22,096 bases of DNA from UBA1149 sp963579235 (lineage in GTDB: Bacteria; Desulfobacterota; Binatia; UBA1149). The notes under the pieces are model-generated. The model saw only the letters and a program-made list of their open reading frames with translations. It was not told the origin of the DNA and searched no databases. A program made the translations under genes and the position numbers. The stretch spans positions 1 to 22,096 of the forward strand of contig CAUZFM010000044.1 of NCBI GenBank assembly GCA_963579235.1, in the 5' to 3' direction. This document shows positions 21,219 to 22,096 of this stretch, piece after piece; positions within the stretch are counted from its first letter, which is position 1; each line of letters starts with the position of its first letter.

Positions 21219-22096
21219 GCTGCTGCTCCTCGACTCCCCCGGGCGTTTCGTGGTTGCCGTAGAGGAAGTACTGCCCGAGGGGTGGACGCTGCGCAGATCG
21301 GCCGACCCAGCCGCTTTGGCGGAGGCCGACGCCGTGGTGGCCAATTGCTGTGACTCTACCGATGTCGAGATCACCCACTCGGTGCCGTCGCTGCTCCTGG
21401 TTGATAGCGCAGCCCTGGGCAACACGCTGCAAGGCCCGGGTCGGGAAGTGCTGCTGCACCCCTTTCCCCTCTTCGAGTTGAGCGCGGCCGTGGCCAGGCT
21501 TTGTTCGGGTGGCCGCGTCGACGAAGAAACGGCGACAGCCGCGTGGCTGTCCTTTCCCTGGATTCCGGCTCACGCCGAACCCGTTCTCAAGCAAGCGGCT
21601 GCCGGCCAGGTCCCGCTTGTGCTGGTGGGAGAACCCGGTGTTGGCAAAGAAAACGTAGCCGCGGCGTTGGCTGCTTTGCGAGGACCCGACAGCGAGTTCT
21701 GCGTCGTCACGGCTGCTTCGGACGCGGCCGGACTCATCGCAGCTTGCGAGCGGGGTGTGGTCTACCTGCCCGATATCGAGCTGCGCAGCCACGCCGAACA
21801 AGAACAATTGGCGGTCCTACTGGCGGTTTCAGGCTGTGGCGTGGTCGCCGGCATGGCCGAAAGCCCTGAGAGCCTCGCTACCGACGGCCGGCTCGTAAGG
21901 GCCCTGTACTACAGGGTTGCTGGGCTCACGGCCCTGCTTCCCCCGCTCAGGGAGCAGCCCTTCTGTATACCGGGGCTCGCGCGGGCAATGCTCGCCGCTT
22001 TCGAGAATTCAGGCAGCGCTCCTTTAAGCCTGGCTGCTTCGGCTGCCGAACGCCTGCAGGCTTACGCCTGGCCCGGCAATGCTACCGAGCTTGAAG
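21211..22096 (+). CDS. Degenerate NtrC-like regulator, 5' part only
   Basis: Open from the ATG at 21211 to the right edge, 295 residues seen. Residues 1-98 resemble a receiver: LLLLD near the start, ADAVVAN where the phospho-Asp normally ends the strand (Asn45 instead), and HPFPLFEL where KPF is normal (His83 for Lys). Residues about 125-295 resemble the AAA+ domain of sigma-54 activators: Walker A GEPGVGKE (140-147), a Walker-B-like VVYLPDIE (183-190, normally LFLDEI), LYYRVAGL (232-239), LPPLRE (243-248) and AWPGNATELE (286-295). Only about 35 residues separate Walker A from Walker B instead of about 60, and no GAFTGA loop is present. It is therefore probably not a conventional phospho-activated sigma-54 activator. 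The DNA-binding part, if any, lies outside the window. Confidence 0.85.
   Translation, partial: MPELLLLDSPGRFVVAVEEVLPEGWTLRRSADPAALAEADAVVANCCDSTDVEITHSVPSLLLVDSAALGNTLQGPGREVLLHPFPLFELSAAVARLCSGGRVDEETATAAWLSFPWIPAHAEPVLKQAAAGQVPLVLVGEPGVGKENVAAALAALRGPDSEFCVVTAASDAAGLIAACERGVVYLPDIELRSHAEQEQLAVLLAVSGCGVVAGMAESPESLATDGRLVRALYYRVAGLTALLPPLREQPFCIPGLARAMLAAFENSGSAPLSLAASAAERLQAYAWPGNATELE

Noticed and set aside
1..22096. CRISPR array, insertion sequence or phage genes
   Set aside because: No regularly spaced repeats, transposase, integrase or phage structural motifs were found on either strand.

Overview
This GC-rich window comes from a Gram-negative bacterium. The order tilS-ftsH-folP-glmM-pdxJ-nnr-tsaE-lysC resembles the arrangement I know from Deltaproteobacteria such as Geobacter. 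Exported c-type cytochromes, a calcium-loop protein and two 'Cys-rich, Lys-rich' secreted proteins also fit a delta-type lineage (Desulfobacterota, Myxococcota or Binatota-like). No marker gene here fixes the taxon, so this is inference.

Region 1 (1-9744, all minus strand) is a compact housekeeping cluster. Read in transcription order it holds tilS (tRNA-Ile lysidine), ftsH (membrane protease), folP (folate), glmM (amino sugar for the cell wall), pdxJ (vitamin B6), nnr (NAD(P)HX repair), tsaE (t6A tRNA modification) and lysC (aspartate kinase, cut by the left edge). From ftsH to lysC the gaps run from overlap to 90 bases, so this is probably one operon. acpS, usual between pdxJ and nnr, and cdaA-ybbR, often before glmM, are absent.

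Region 2 (9842-16520, plus strand) encodes exported proteins: a 203-residue secreted protein of unknown function, a Cys-rich plus right-handed beta-helix protein, a pentaheme cytochrome c, and a monoheme protein with an EF-hand-like loop and an Ig-like domain. The last three share a cysteine module with the repeated spacing C-x21-C. In the two cytochromes the first eight cysteines of the module have identical spacing and the module has 14 cysteines in all. I do not recognise it as a named domain. It is the strongest candidate for something new here. The pentaheme gene also has a start-codon puzzle, with a terminator-like hairpin lying inside what looks like its signal-peptide coding sequence.

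Region 3 (16594-18374, minus strand) holds a tRNA with anticodon CAT, meaB (chaperone GTPase of B12-dependent methylmalonyl-CoA mutase) and lipB (octanoyltransferase). meaB and lipB overlap. The presence of meaB suggests that methylmalonyl-CoA metabolism operates in this organism.

Region 4 (18471-22096, plus strand) starts with a small two-helix membrane protein whose GTG start directly abuts a perfect 16-bp palindrome. A membrane-bound GAF histidine kinase with all catalytic boxes intact follows. Overlapping its stop is the 5' part of an NtrC-like regulator (cut by the right edge) that has lost the phospho-acceptor Asp, the conserved receiver Lys, the canonical Walker B acidic pair and the whole sigma-54 contact (GAFTGA) region. 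An intact kinase paired with a pseudo-receiver and pseudo-activator is the second point of interest.
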